Part shown: in pieces, positions 40,553 to 52,339 of the stretch | Layout of the letters: each line of letters opens with the position of its first letter | Numbering within the stretch: the stretch's first letter is position 1 | From: Gymnorhina tibicen | Taxonomy: Eukaryota; Chordata; Aves; Passeriformes; Artamidae | Direction: 5' to 3' | Assembly (NCBI GenBank): GCA_013399875.1 | Contig: VXAZ01002108.1 | Location: forward strand, 310,001-374,000 | DNA: 64,000 bases | Made by a program: the position numbers and the translations under genes | The notes under the pieces: generated by a model | What the model saw: the letters and a program-made list of their open reading frames with translations, nothing else | What the model was told of the DNA's origin: nothing | The model's database searches: none

Positions 40553-42077
40553 AATGAGTGTGCCAGTGGCACGTACAGCCACAGAACCTGTCCAGCTCCA
40601 TGCTTTCTCCAGCCCTCTGGGACTCACTGATTCCCCTTGGCTGTACTCTGTATACAACTCTCATCACCAAACCCTCACTGCTGTCTCCACAAATGCAGCT
40701 GAGTTGCTGCAGAGACCCACATAAGGAAGATCAGAAGGACCAGCTGTCTTCTGCACTGTCTCTGGGGGAGAAAACCCTCCCACAGGCATGAACTTGCCCA
40801 GAAACTGTTCCTGTGGCCCCTCTCAGGAAATCAGGACATTGCAGAGCACATCCAAGTTAACCCAGCCACAGCACAAAGTTCTTCCATAAAGTTTAATCAT
40901 TCCCTTCTACTGCTGCAGTTCGCTGGGGGTGTGCCTGCACTTGCCATATCCATGACAGGGTCAGTGTAACATCCCCACATCCCTTCTCCTCCCCCCCTAC
41001 TGCTTCTAGGGATGTGCAAACACCACACTGCTCCTGCCATGCCAGTAGCATCACAGGTGAGGACAACCCTCCTGCCAGGAAAGGGCTTCTCCTCCAAGCT
41101 GAATTCTACATTATTTCAACTTCTCTGTCCATGTCTGGGATGACAGATGGTCCCCTTGGTTTTGGAGATTACACTGTATTCAGAGACCCCGATGGTGACC
41201 TTCTTTGCCCATCTTGGTGTGGCAGCCCCAAGCTCGGGGGAGGCCGGTTGCTGCAGCCCCGCCTAAAGCTTCACCTCATTCACACTCCAGTAAAGCCCAA
41301 GGACGAGTGACTTTGATGGAAGTGTTCCAATTTAGACTGCCCTAATGAGGTAATTAAAAGGTCCTGAGTATTTAGCTTAGTTACTCTTCTTTTTAGTAAT
41401 TCTTTCTCACCGCTAATTAGCTGGATAACTCTTACCCGATTCTCTTCCCAATTTGTCTGTGTCCTTCTTCCACTGCAGGGCCAGGGTTTGTAATCTTCTA
41501 TGAGTCACTCAGTAATCAGAACAAAGCTAATCGGGAGAGTTTTACTGAACGAGTCTACAAGCACTACAATTTCTTAGTATTTAGTATTTCAAATAACATG
41601 CACCAAGACAACACACCTCTGTCCCAAACCCCAGATTACTGAAAGCACACAGCAACAGGGATCCTCATTTTTTGATCAAAATTGCCTTTATAACTCACCA
41701 AAACCCCAACAAACCAAAACCCCAAAATATTTAAGAGACCAGTCTCTGTGTTTAATAGTATTAATATTTGATACAAAACCGAGATTTTAATGGCATTTGG
41801 ACAAGGGACAAATGGCTCAAAAGAAAGGTGTAAACTTGACTGAATGCAGGAAGGCAAGCCCTGAGCTCCTGGAAACCGCTGGAGAAGAGCAGCACATCTG
41901 TCACTTCCCAGCAGGCACCACACTCTGTAACCAGCCCTTGGCATCTAAAAAAGGCAGGTACAGAGGGCTCCTCAGCAAAGACAGGAACCACCTCCCCCCC
42001 CAGTTCCAACTAACATCCAATTTTCATAACAATCCATAAAAGTAATAAAGTGACCACACAGAGAATGATTTACGACC

Positions 42078-42923
42078 CATTGAGAAAACTATTGTTTATT
42101 TAGAAAAAAGGTTACACTGGTAGAATTTAGCAGATAAAAAAATTCTTTTTTTTTTTTTTTAAAAACGTCATTGTGAAATTTTCAGACTAAAGTTTAGCAA
42201 TACAAAGCTCCTGTAGCTGTAACTGAAACTTTATTTCAGTTTTGAAGAGAGCATTTCCAATCAATCTAAAAACAACATGACAAACAAAAGGTGTGATAGG
42301 GGACAACTGAGCACAGGTTTAGGTTGGGATAGGACAGGGTTCATTCATTGCTTCTTTAAACAAGTCAACCTTATACACAATATACAAATAATCCCTAAGC
42401 ATTGCATGAAAACAGTGCTCCCACTTAACTTTGTTTTTTTAGTCACCGATATTAAAAACAGGCCAAGTAATAAATAAAAACTGAGTTTAAATGAGGTAAA
42501 TCCAAAAAGGTTCAATAACTGTTTATTTGTGGTTTTCAAACATCTAAAAGAATGCAATTTCAAATTTAGAGAATTACTAAACTCAGGCAGTATTTTCGAC
42601 AAACTAAAGTGGAACTATGTACACATGAAACCTCATTTGCACTATGGCAACTGTTTGTTTGCAGCACATTGTGCTAAAATATGGAATAGGTAACACTTTC
42701 AGCCAGGTACTGAAAATAAATGTGTAAGAAACTAAGCAACAAGTTAAAAATACAGTAATGTACAACTTAACAATTAAGTCCTTAGCATGGGGAAATAAAG
42801 CAGAGAACTGAATAATTTAAGGAGATGCAGATGGGTCCTCTTCATTCACAATTTTCTGTGCAATCTATACTCTGGAAAATACATTTCTGGTCACAGCTGG
42901 ATATCTTCCCATTTCAATGTCAC
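42078..42923 (-). other. THOC2: Probable THOC2 terminal 3' UTR exon
   Basis: A good minus-strand acceptor (cctttgttgcag) opens this block at 42923. Minus-strand AATAAA occurs at 42095-42100, with further copies at 42230-42235 and 42522-42527. No coding frame is seen. With the donor at 45014 it makes a spliced 3' UTR. Alternatively the UTR runs on continuously from 45034. Transcript evidence is lacking here. Confidence 0.5.
42095..42100 (-). promoter_or_regulatory. THOC2: Likely distal THOC2 poly(A) signal
   Basis: AATAAA on the minus strand, the most downstream of three copies in the presumed UTR exon. Cleavage is expected near 42078. The other two copies could give shorter UTRs. Confidence 0.55.
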
Positions 42924-45014
42924 CTGCAACAAAGGTGTACATAATTAGAATCAGATATTCAAATGAACACTGATCTCACAACTTCACATTTTATTCTATT
43001 TACAACTCAAAGAATGAGGGGGGAAAATAAAACTATTTTTATCCTTCCCTAACTCTACCTTATTCCACAGCAAGAACTACATTAATAAGGGCACTGCACT
43101 GTAAGTAGTGAAACGCTAACTTAAACATACAAATAGGAAATAAGTAGTCACTTGTGAAGGTATAAACTCCTTTAGAGGTGTAACCCCCTCAAAATGTTAC
43201 TCTCCCTAAATTAAGCAAGAAATAAATGCAGTCAATCAGACACTGTACATTAGGAAGAACAGTATCAAAGATTTAACAAGAGCACAGGATGAGATTCCAC
43301 AACTGTGCTGCTATACAAAGCACTTTTTCATACTTCTCTCTGCACACAGTGGGGTGCTGTCAGTGTTCCAGGCCAGATACTCCAGTTCAGCCCATTACAC
43401 AGCTGGATGTGAATTCCATGGTACAACTGACATTTACCTGAGCACTTGTTACTTACAGTCAGCAGAACACAGTCGTGTTTTTTAAACTATTTTAATGACA
43501 ATCCTCATTTTATATTGAAATGCTAGTCAAGACAAAACTTCGTATTTTGTAATTAAAGAAGATCTAAGTGCTCAGTAATGAACTTCATCTACCAAGACTG
43601 CCTTTTTTCTTTTGTTCCAAAGTAGCATTTAAAAGAATAGGAAAAATCTGGGACCCCTCCATAGTGATCAGACAATAATGGCTATGAAGGACAAAGAGTC
43701 AAGAAAATTCCAGCAAATTCTTTCCAGAGAATGCTCATAATTTTCAGTTTAGAAACTATTCACAGAAGCATCTTTCATTACTTCAAGAAGATGAAAAGAA
43801 ATAGTACTAATAGTACAATAACCTGAACTCACATCTTTTTACCACCAAAGAGCACCTTATATCAGCACAAGCTTTGTTACCCAAGCCCCTTCACGTATGT
43901 GCCCTCAACTGCGGTGGCTGAATGAGCCTTATCACCACATGGAACACAAGACCCTTTTTGAAGTAAGCCCCCTTTGCTCTGAGGTCACAATCCATGAGTG
44001 GAGATTCTTCTCAGACATTCAAATTCTGGTTCTTTTTTTTTCCTTAAAATGTGAAGTTGTACACTGCCTTATGCATAAAGATTAATAGCAGTCTGTGACT
44101 GAAGTTGGATAGATCAGGTGAACTAATTTAAGTTCACTGGGACACTTTCCTTCCCAAGTAACTGAAAACAAAACATTTCAAAACTCTTAAAATGTCTCAA
44201 TGCAGAGGAGAAAAAACTCCTACCCTCATACCCATAAAACAAATCTTAAGTGTCCACATAGCTGCATAGGTCTGAAAAAAACCTCAAACCATTCAGAGCC
44301 CCATCAACTTCAAAGAACAGATGATCTTTCCAAAAGATCCACTCTGAATAAAGGTTAATCAAAATACCCTAAAGTTTCTTTTCTTTCTTTAAATAGTCTG
44401 TGTTTCCATGCCAAATTTTTCCTTTATCTTCTTCCTCCTCAGATCTGACCAGATAAAAGATTATGCAGAGACACTGAGCTGACCAACTGCACTACGTAGC
44501 ATTGTGGTTTAAAAGCTACTGCTTTTGTTGCAGTAAGAAGAGGGTACAAAACTTGAGTTTGCAACATATTAGACAAGATATTGTTAAGTAACATGTAGAT
44601 TACCGAGACTGATGACTATCAGAATGACAGGGATCCACCTCTGCTTTTGCATGGCAACTTTTCTTGGAAAAAGCAACAAAGATGCAACTCCACCAAACAC
44701 TGATGACGCCACTTCCCCCGCCTCTTCCCCCCTCGCCCAAAATCTGAGCATCTATATAATCTCTGTGATGATGATGGGGAAATATTCTTCCCCTGGGATA
44801 GTAATAAAAAATTACAAATAATAATACTAGTAATATTTTAAAATAATAATAGTAATTAAAAAAAAAACAACCCCAAACCACACNAACAACCAAAAATCTC
44901 CAAAACACCACCCCGCCATCCTGGGTGATTTCAGGCTGTTTTGTCTGTATATCCTTTACCAGTCAACAGGACCCACAGGAGATACCAAATCAAACATAGT
45001 AAACACATTTTTAC
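42924..45014 (-). other. THOC2: Probable THOC2 3' UTR intron (2.1 kb)
   Basis: The donor ggcaag|gtaaaa lies 20 nt after the stop codon and the acceptor is at 42924. AT-rich, no coding content. It contains one ambiguous base (n) at 44884 within an A-rich run. A junction 20 nt past the stop is inside the limit that avoids nonsense-mediated decay. Confidence 0.5.
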
Positions 45015-45034
45015 CTTGCCTGAAAGAATCTTCA

Positions 45035-45062
45035 TTATCTATGCTTGTCTGAGGATTTATGA
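45035..45062 (-). CDS. THOC2: THOC2 last coding exon (HHKSSDKHR-stop)
   Basis: Only 28 coding nt. The T at 45062 completes a His codon begun in the previous exon, followed by HKSSDKHR and TAA (45037-45035). The frame and the human-like C-terminus KKHHKSSDKHR are recovered only if the upstream intron ends in AC at 45064-45063. The exon probably continues 20 nt of UTR to 45015. Confidence 0.93.
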
Positions 45063-45163
45063 GTAGATTCAGCGTTAAGGAAAAAGATATATATTTTGCT
45101 AGATATAATAAAGGGAAGCTCATTTAGAGAAATTTTCTGAAATGTGAATGCTTAAAAGGATAT
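45063..45163 (-). other. THOC2: AT-AC U12-type intron in THOC2 (101 bp)
   Basis: The minus strand shows 5' splice site |ATATCCTTTT (45163-45154), a perfect minor-spliceosome AT-AC donor. Branch site TTCCTTAAC (45082-45074) is a perfect U12 branch consensus. The 3' splice site ctAC| ends at 45063, about 12 nt from the branch adenosine. No GT donor exists where the exon must end. If retained, translation runs on [15 protein letters not shown] and stops. Confidence 0.95.
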
Positions 45164-45240
45164 TGTTTCTTTTCTTCTTTCCCCCCAGTACTGTCCCGTT
45201 TTTCTTTCTTCTCTGCTTTTTCTTTATCATGTCTTGATTC
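45164..45240 (-). CDS. THOC2: THOC2 exon (charged tail)
   Basis: 77 bp, phase 0 in and phase 2 out. It encodes [20 protein letters not shown], then KEEKK plus the first two bases of His. The acceptor is atttttaaag; the 3' edge is the U12 donor. Basic/acidic disordered tail with NLS-like Lys runs. Confidence 0.95.
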
Positions 45241-45880
45241 CTTTAAAAATACACATATGGGAAACAGCTTATTATGGTATCCATTGTACAGGATATTTAA
45301 GAGGACTGTAATATTCAACATTATAACTGGACACAGCTAAAAAAAATCATCACTCAAAATGACAGTACTCAGCTTCTATGATTTCTGAGATTATTTTATC
45401 TTTCTCTTCCAGTTCTCTGGTAAGTGCTAGCAGCAGAGCTGCAACTGGGAACTACTGTTTGGTGAATACAAATGTAACTGCAGCATACCTGCTTTCACCA
45501 AAAGAAGCTGTGCTGACACATGCATGTGGCAATCTGAATTAGAGACTAGTTTATATGTCAGTTAAGCCTACTTTCATCTACTTGCTTACCAAAGCAGTCT
45601 GCAAATATTTTATATTATTCACAACCTAAAGTATAAATTCTGAATTTTCCTGGCTACTGCCAAAACAAACTAGTCCTCCAAACTATCCTGCTCCAGCCAG
45701 GAGTGACTGCTGAGATATTTGAAGCCACAAGATACCAGAAGTTTCAGAAGCATTTTCTTACACATTCACAGCATATCTTTTTAATTTAGGCTGTTAAGCT
45801 GCAATAATTTTTGGAAAAAAATATCAGCTTGTTCTGTCAGCAGTAAAAGCAAATCGGCATGAGGAGAACAGCTTATTTAC
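45241..45880 (-). other. THOC2: THOC2 intron (640 bp)
   Basis: GT-AG intron (gtaaat ... ttaaag). AT-rich, no repeat recognised. Confidence 0.85.
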
Positions 45881-46038
45881 CTTTTTGCTACCAGAGGAGC
45901 TCTTCTCCATCTTTTCTGCCTTGATTGAGTCACCTTTCTCTTTTCCTGAAGATTTTGATTTGTTTTTCTCCTTCTCTTTTTCATTTAAGCGAGGGGAATC
46001 AGAAGGACTTTCACTTTTGCTATGTTTTGAAGAACCAG
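45881..46038 (-). CDS. THOC2: THOC2 exon (Ser/Lys-rich tail)
   Basis: 158 bp, phase 1 in and phase 0 out (AAG|gtaaat). It encodes [20 protein letters not shown], then [20 protein letters not shown] and [12 protein letters not shown]. Multiple Ser-Pro sites are potential phosphosites. The acceptor is ctgtttttag. Confidence 0.95.
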
Positions 46039-46116
46039 CTAAAAACAGAACAGAAAGTTGTAATTCACAACACGTAAAAGCCTGACAAACACACGCACAA
46101 AAAGTAAAATACATAC

Positions 46117-46186
46117 TTGTGCCATTTTCCTCTTTGCGTCGTTTAGTTGAATCCTGCGGTACCTCTCGGTCACTGTTTGAATGATC
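46117..46186 (-). CDS. THOC2: THOC2 exon
   Basis: 70 bp encoding [20 protein letters not shown] then NGT, phase 0 in and phase 1 out (ACA A|gtatgt). [10 protein letters not shown] is a recognisable THOC2 tail segment. The acceptor (atttggtgccag) has a weak pyrimidine tract. Confidence 0.94.
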
Positions 46187-46534
46187 CTGGCACCAAATAC
46201 AATTATGCAGATGTTAGCAGACTAAAACATACTCCTGAAGTAGCATCTGCTTATATTCTTATTTTGGAGAACTAGTTTTTGAATACTTAGGACGTAACTG
46301 AGGTGTTACATCTCGTGTGAAGTTTGTGGAGATCGGTTTGGAGGGTGAAGAGGTTTGAATGCATTACTGCAAACCAGCCTTTCAAAGAGTAACAGAACAA
46401 AAAAAACACCTCTGATACAGATCACTTCTGCTCAGATGGGCTGTACAGCCAATTATTACTTCAAGGGCTTGGAACAGAAAGCTTTCCAAGCACATACCAA
46501 TTGTCTAAACCAGTTCATTAAAAATGTCACCAAC
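46187..46534 (-). other. THOC2: THOC2 intron (348 bp) with weak donor
   Basis: The donor reads gttggt, a poor match to gtragt; the acceptor is at 46187. Nothing else is seen in it. Confidence 0.85.
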
Positions 46535-46672
46535 CCTTTTTCGATCTTTCCTGTCCTTTTCATCTTTCTTCTCTCTCTCTCTGGATCTTTCCCTTGACTT
46601 GTCCAAATCTTTCTTCTCCACTTCTCTCTCCTTACTCTTGGACAGTGTTGGAGTAGTGTGGTTTACGTAGTG
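46535..46672 (-). CDS. THOC2: THOC2 exon (RE/KD-rich)
   Basis: 138 bp, 46 codons, phase 0 on both sides. It begins [20 protein letters not shown] and continues [20 protein letters not shown], then RKDRKR. The Arg-Glu/Arg-Ser-like mixed-charge stretch is typical of mRNA-processing proteins. The acceptor is tttaacag. Confidence 0.95.
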
Positions 46673-49600
46673 CTGTTAAATTAAGGCAACATCACCAAAT
46701 ATTAATATGTATTCCTAGATGTGTAAATAAAAAGAACTCTTATGCTAACATATCAGATCTAGCTCAAATATTAAACAAATACTTTATTAGCAAAACAAAG
46801 AGTGATTGAAGACAGGTTCAAACTCGTCATCTATAATTCAACCTACAGCTTATTTACTCAACAGTGGAAATTCAAGAATATTTTCTCTTAACTGAAATGT
46901 TTCTATTAGATACACACAACACTGTTCACCGGGACTGTTGGATGCATGAACACAAATCAGACACAGGAGCTACAGAAATGGGATATAAAGGTTAATGGAC
47001 TCAGTTAACACCCGCAATCTTGCCTGGAACAAATGAATGGAATCAGCTGCTTAAACAAGCTATAATTTGTTTTTAAAGAATAATCTTTATCAACAAAGTA
47101 TTTAAGACAATACTTTGAATAATGTGTCTTTTAATCTAATTTCTAACCTTCAAATAAGAAAAACAGTTGAACATAGAACTGTTTTTTTTTTCTTTCTGTA
47201 ATGGGTTCTAGATTCTTATTCCACTATCTCCTCTAAACAATTCTGGTAAGCTCCATAAAACAGGTAGTGCATGTGTTATATAAAAATGGATACAGTACAG
47301 TAACTATATCTGTCTTTCTAAATACAATTATATAGTTAGATCTAAGAAATATTAAGAGCACATTTTAAATTAAAACCACTTCCCTTGGTATTTAAATTAC
47401 ACCAGCACACAGATTTAAATCAGTATACTTCAATCTGTCCCAGTTCTGTAAGTTAAAAATTTTATTTGGGGACACAAATATCTTTATTAAAATGTTCTCT
47501 GTATTTCTTTTTAGAGAGACACCTTACTTAAAAGGACACCAACAAAAGAGGTAAGTGGAAGATTAGTTTAAAACAATCAAGATATCACTTGAACCAAACC
47601 AATTAGCGTTTCAAACAACTTTCAAAATTAAATTAATCTTGTCCTTCTCCAGTTTCAGTAAATGTTTAACTTACCAAAACCTGATGTTAGTGATCCTATC
47701 TATGTTAGTTACACTGACAAAATTTAGGTCTCTTTCCTTTTATTATTGCAGTAGAATTTCATTATCCTACAACAGACTGAACCTTCAATACTTCTTTCAC
47801 TAGATATTTCTTTTTGCTCTTTTCCCTCACTCCTCTTTTCTTACTCCATTTCGTACAATGCCATTCCACAAGTAAACTTATCCCTGCTCTCTTCTCCGCT
47901 GACAATGACATGCAAATATGTTTTCTCTAAACAGCCCCATTCAGTTGTCACCTAGAGCTGCTTTCCACGGGAGAAAGCAAACTCGTAGCTCTGCTTTCTC
48001 CTATTCCATTTCTTGTGTTCTCATGGCTGTTCACAACAGATTCCGCTGCTCCTCTACCATTCCAATGCAGGGTTTTGGAAAACTACATCTATCCTCCCCC
48101 ACCTTTACCAGAATGACTTTATCAAGTTGCCTCTAGAAATGCTGCCAACTGACACCACATTAAATTTTGGGCGCTTCTGTGTGGTTTGTAACTTGGACAA
48201 ATGCCAAAGAAAGAAAAAAACCCCCACCTAACTCAAGTCTGGCACCATTTATTTCACAACCTGCAGTGTAAACCAATTACCTCCATTGTCTGGCTCCAGA
48301 AACTGAGCCAAGTCAGGAATAAAGAAAGTCTGTAAGCAGACAACAGCACTAGATTTTTAACTTTCAGTGGAAGCTGAACTCATAAATCTTACAGGCTTCT
48401 GAACATCCCATCCCTTCCCTTCCCCATGTAAGTACATGGAAGTAAAGAAGAACATTTAACTTGTCTTACACCATGTACAGGGAACACTGTCATGAAGTGC
48501 TTTAAGTCTGTTAGAACGGCACTGAAGAGTGAAGATTAGTTAATTAATGGAGAAAGATTAGAAAATAGCATTTAGAAAAGGAAGGAACGGGTTGGACATG
48601 CCCCCATCCCCCAAACACTTAAAGAATAAATCCATTAAAAGGTCACACAACTGCAACACACTTCCATCTAAGTCTACACAAACACATTATAGTTAATTCT
48701 AAAACATAGCTTTTCAAATTAACTAGAAAAATAAAGCTGTTTGCTGATAATTTAATTACAAATAGCTCCACTGCCTGTTTAATTAAATCAATGAGCTAAT
48801 AAGTAAAATAAATATTTTTAAATAAGACTTTAGCTTAAGTAATGAAAACATATGCAAATTTTCAATTAACTAGCTGAATCTTGACTCATACAGTTAAGGA
48901 AGGGGAAAGTGAGATTTTACAGATTCCCATATACCACCCCTTCAGGCAGAGGTGAGCTCAAGACAAATACTATAGTTTTCTAATTAAAAAAAGATTAAAT
49001 ATACAAGAGATGATGATGACGATTTATAAGAGTATCTGGATTCAATCTACAGACACTGTAATTCAATCAATGGTAAGACTAAAGGATGTTTCCCATATAC
49101 ACTATCCCTATAAGCAGATACAGTTGGTATTGGAAATATTCAATTTTAAAAAAAAAATCCATCAGCAAGTGTCCATTACAGAATCACAGCTATTTTGATT
49201 TAAAACATACAAAGTGTTCTGAACACTTCGTACAAAGATAGCTACAACTAAAACAACAGTGTAAATACAGAAGAGAAAATGGAAATCCATAATACATTTT
49301 TAAAATAAGTGAAATAAGTAATCCTAGGTAAACCCAAAAAGTATCCAAAAAGTCCAAATGGTCAGCATTTTCCAAGTGATAAACTTTGTGCAGTTTAGTT
49401 ACACACAGGAACTGATTGTGTAACCAAAGACTTTAACTTTAACTTTAGAAGATTTGATCCAATTCCTATCCATCACATCCCCCAATGTATCAGTGAGTGT
49501 GCAGTGGCTGTGACTGTTACTGTACAACAGTTACAGTGTGCTTGAGTTTTAAAAAAGCAAAAAAATAGTTACAGAATCTGTCTAAAATACAATATTCCAA

Positions 49601-50745
49601 GAGCATGTTAGGCCACACCTGGAACACTGTGTTCAGTTTTGGTCCCTGCTATACAAAAAAGATGTGGACGGGCTGGAGATGGTCCAGAGAAGGGCCACAA
49701 AGGCTGATCCAAGGCTTGGGAAGCCTGACATGAGAGGGAAGGCAAGGGAGAACAGCGTTTGCTTGGCCATGAGAAGAGGAGGCTTAGGGGAGACATCACC
49801 ATGTCCCAGTATTTAAAGAGTGGCTACCAAGGGAGATGCCCTTTTAACAAGGAGTTACATGGAAAAATAACGGGTAATGGATACAAGTTACTCATGGGAC
49901 GATTCCAACTGCACACAAGAGGGAAAGGCTTCACACCAAGAACAATCAGCCACTGGAGTATCTCCTCAGGGAAGTGACGGATTCCCCAGCATTAGACACG
50001 TGTAAGATCTGGCTGGACAGGGTGCTGGGCCATCTTGCCTACGCCGTGTTTTTGCCAAGAAAGGATGGACCAGCTGATCTTTGAGGTCCCTTCCAACCTG
50101 GGATTCTATGAACTCCTGAGAGCATTCTTTAACATCCCTTCTCCTAAGATAACGAAACTGAAGTGCATTTACAGGAAGCAAATACACAAAGATGATAATT
50201 CAGGAGGTTGTCTGTGATGCGTAGAAACACAATACTACAGTACTAGAACATTAATACAGTTGTAAGGGTAAAGAGTATCAGTATTCCAGAGACATCTCAA
50301 ATATTCTTTGTTTTAAATAACTACTGTTCTTTAATTGGTATATTCAAAACCCCTCAAACAATTCTAAGAACAATTTTAAGAACTATTAGCTATTCTATTA
50401 GCTTTTCAGTCAAATGAATGGCTTAATCATAAGGACATTTCTGTGTATTCACCAGTTTTAGAGGGGAATAGAAGAGACACTGATATATTACATCTCTTCA
50501 AAATATTGACGGAAAGGTAAATTCAGCGAATTTTTGTTATATTGCTTCTACATTACCAACCGTCTCTCCCGCACAGAAGATTTACACACCAGGACAAAAA
50601 TAAACCCATCCCTCTACCACTATGCTAGTATTTACAGGAATGGAATTGGAATTTTCTGATGGGAGTTTGCCACAAGAGCAGAAGTTAACTTCTCTCTGAA
50701 ACAAAACATGAAAATAAACTTGGCTGGTTTCTAAAAGATTCAAAC
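46673..50745 (-). other. THOC2: THOC2 intron (4.1 kb) containing a CR1-X element
   Basis: GT-AG intron, AT-rich throughout. The one repeat I recognise is the CR1-X 3' end at 49605-50117. A T-run occurs at 47181-47191. No exon is supported. Confidence 0.85.
49605..50117 (+). mobile_element. CR1-X-like LINE 3' end, antisense to THOC2
   Basis: The 5' part carries cacctggaacactgtgttca and ggtccagagaagggccacaa. The 3' part carries ctggacagggtgctgggcca, then ttttgccaagaaaggatgg, then gaggtcccttccaacctg, and ends gattctatga, as in CR1-X-type 3' ends. It is 5'-truncated and moderately diverged. Confidence 0.88.
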
Positions 50746-50781
50746 CTTTGCTGAAGAGTCCTTGAGTTCGTTGAGGTTGTC
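50746..50781 (-). CDS. THOC2: THOC2 microexon (36 bp)
   Basis: Encodes DNLNELKDSSAK in phase 0, between acceptor cattttctacag and donor AAG|gtttga. It corresponds to the DSLIELKESSAK segment of mammalian THOC2. Both flanking introns are over 1 kb. Skipping would remove exactly 12 residues without a frameshift. Confidence 0.92.
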
Positions 50782-52280
50782 CTGTAGAAAATGAATGGAG
50801 ATGACACGTGAGCTGGAATAGTTTTCAGAAACCAGAGGGACTTTGGGAAGCACGGCCGTACCCTTGAAACAAAAAACAGCTACTCCTTCTGGAATAAATC
50901 TTATGTTAATACTGTACTCTGAATAAAGCTAGGAACTGAAATACTTTTTAAAAAGAAAGAAGGGGGGGGAAAAAAGACAGTCATTATCTATTCTCTAGAC
51001 TCTGCTATTAAATAAACTACAAAATAAGTCTATATCTAATTCTTCCTAGAACAGTGAAAACACTCTCCTGCCTAGACAAAAATACAAAGAAAAAGTAGTC
51101 TTAACTCTAAATATAGCTGAACAAGAGGTGAAACAGGTTTAAAATACTTTTAAACCTGTATCTTCTCCACTTTCAGTTAAATGTGGTAGAAGTCACTCTA
51201 GAATGACCTTACGCTGTCATTTATAAAAAACATCATTACGAGTAGTTATCACTGTCACCTGTTTCCTCAAAGCTAGTAAAAGCTATTTGAATTCTCCAAA
51301 ATTAAGTTAAATCTTTCCAGTAAGTCTTACATAGAAAAAGATGTACTCTGAAAAAAACAGAAAAAAAAGAAGAGCTTGTTCTAAAGTTGGTAAGATGGTG
51401 AAGTTTAAAGACCCACATAATCCATCACAGTGCTCTTGATGAAGTATTAGTAACTTACAGTTTTAAATGTTCAACGTACTGCAAATTCAAAGATTCCATG
51501 AACATAGATGGTTTAGAAATAATATAAATATGGAGCAAGGAATGGCTACCCTGAGTCTTCAAGTAGGCTACGCCCATGGTTTTGTGCTGCGCTTGAGTGC
51601 TTGGGGTTTCTCTTTGCTGGGTAGGAGGCTTGGTGGCCACATCTGGTTTTATCGTAACGCAGGGCTCAACATGGTGGGAACCCATTGGAAATAAACAAAC
51701 CTCGAAGGGAAGGTACAACAGAAGCTGCATGCGCACTGAATATACACAACTACAGGAGAACTGATCACCAAGGAGACTTTAAAATGGAACTCCTTTCAAG
51801 ACTCCTCCTTAGAAGGCACATATCGGTATGATGCTCATCAAGAAGCCTGATGAATTCAGAGGTATCGTACATCCCGTATCATCCAGGAATCTTCAGTGCT
51901 ATAGATTCTTCAAAGAAGTGCAGAAAAATATGCTCCACTCTGTTGCAAAGACTCATTTGCTTGTAGCTACCATTGCACTCCAAAAAAACTGACTGCTTAA
52001 AGCAATGAGGCACTTCTGTGTAAAAATTCTCTTGAAATTTCCAAACACTATTTTACAAAATTTGTGCTAGGTCCTTGAAGCATTATTTTGGGTTATTAAA
52101 AAATATTTTTATAGAAAAAAGACAGTCCGCCAATAAAGAAAAGGAATGCATTTTCTAATGCAACATAAAACCTCCAGTGGTTCCAGTGTATACTTGGCAC
52201 AAAACTTGAAGGAAGTCGAATACTGGCATCCCAAACTTGTGAGCCTAACATGGGTGCTGCCTTCCTCAGGCTATACTAAC
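50782..52280 (-). other. THOC2: THOC2 intron (1.5 kb)
   Basis: GT-AG (gttagt ... ctacag). AT-rich; a G-run with flanking A-runs sits at 50955-50976. No repeat family recognised. Confidence 0.85.
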
Positions 52281-52339
52281 CTTTACTGTTGAGGAATGTG
52301 ACGGAGAAGAATGTGTATCAACTTTGCGACGTTTTTGTT
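52281..52339 (-). CDS. THOC2: THOC2 exon (KRRK motif)
   Basis: 59 bp, phase 1 in (AA completes Glu) and phase 0 out. It encodes QKRRKVDTHSSPSHSSTVK. The QKRRK cluster is NLS-like. The acceptor is tctttcctcag, a good site. Confidence 0.95.

Larger units (their letters stand above)
34409..42077. other. Intergenic region between convergent GRIA3 and THOC2
   Basis: About 7.7 kb with no supported gene. It holds three CR1 3' fragments (34506-34625, 38815-39337, 39943-40552) and a CpG-dense block (39383-39537). The stretches 34626-38814 and 40553-42077 look like unique sequence with only short unsupported open frames; I see nothing specific there. Confidence 0.75.

Noticed and set aside
44600..44911. 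Minus-strand Phe/Tyr-rich frame containing the n
   Set aside because: Low-complexity AT-rich intron or UTR sequence, no similarity.
45120..45163. Ordinary GT donor for the penultimate THOC2 coding exon
   Set aside because: There is no GT on the minus strand at or just past the required exon end, and the AT-AC solution restores the family C-terminus exactly.
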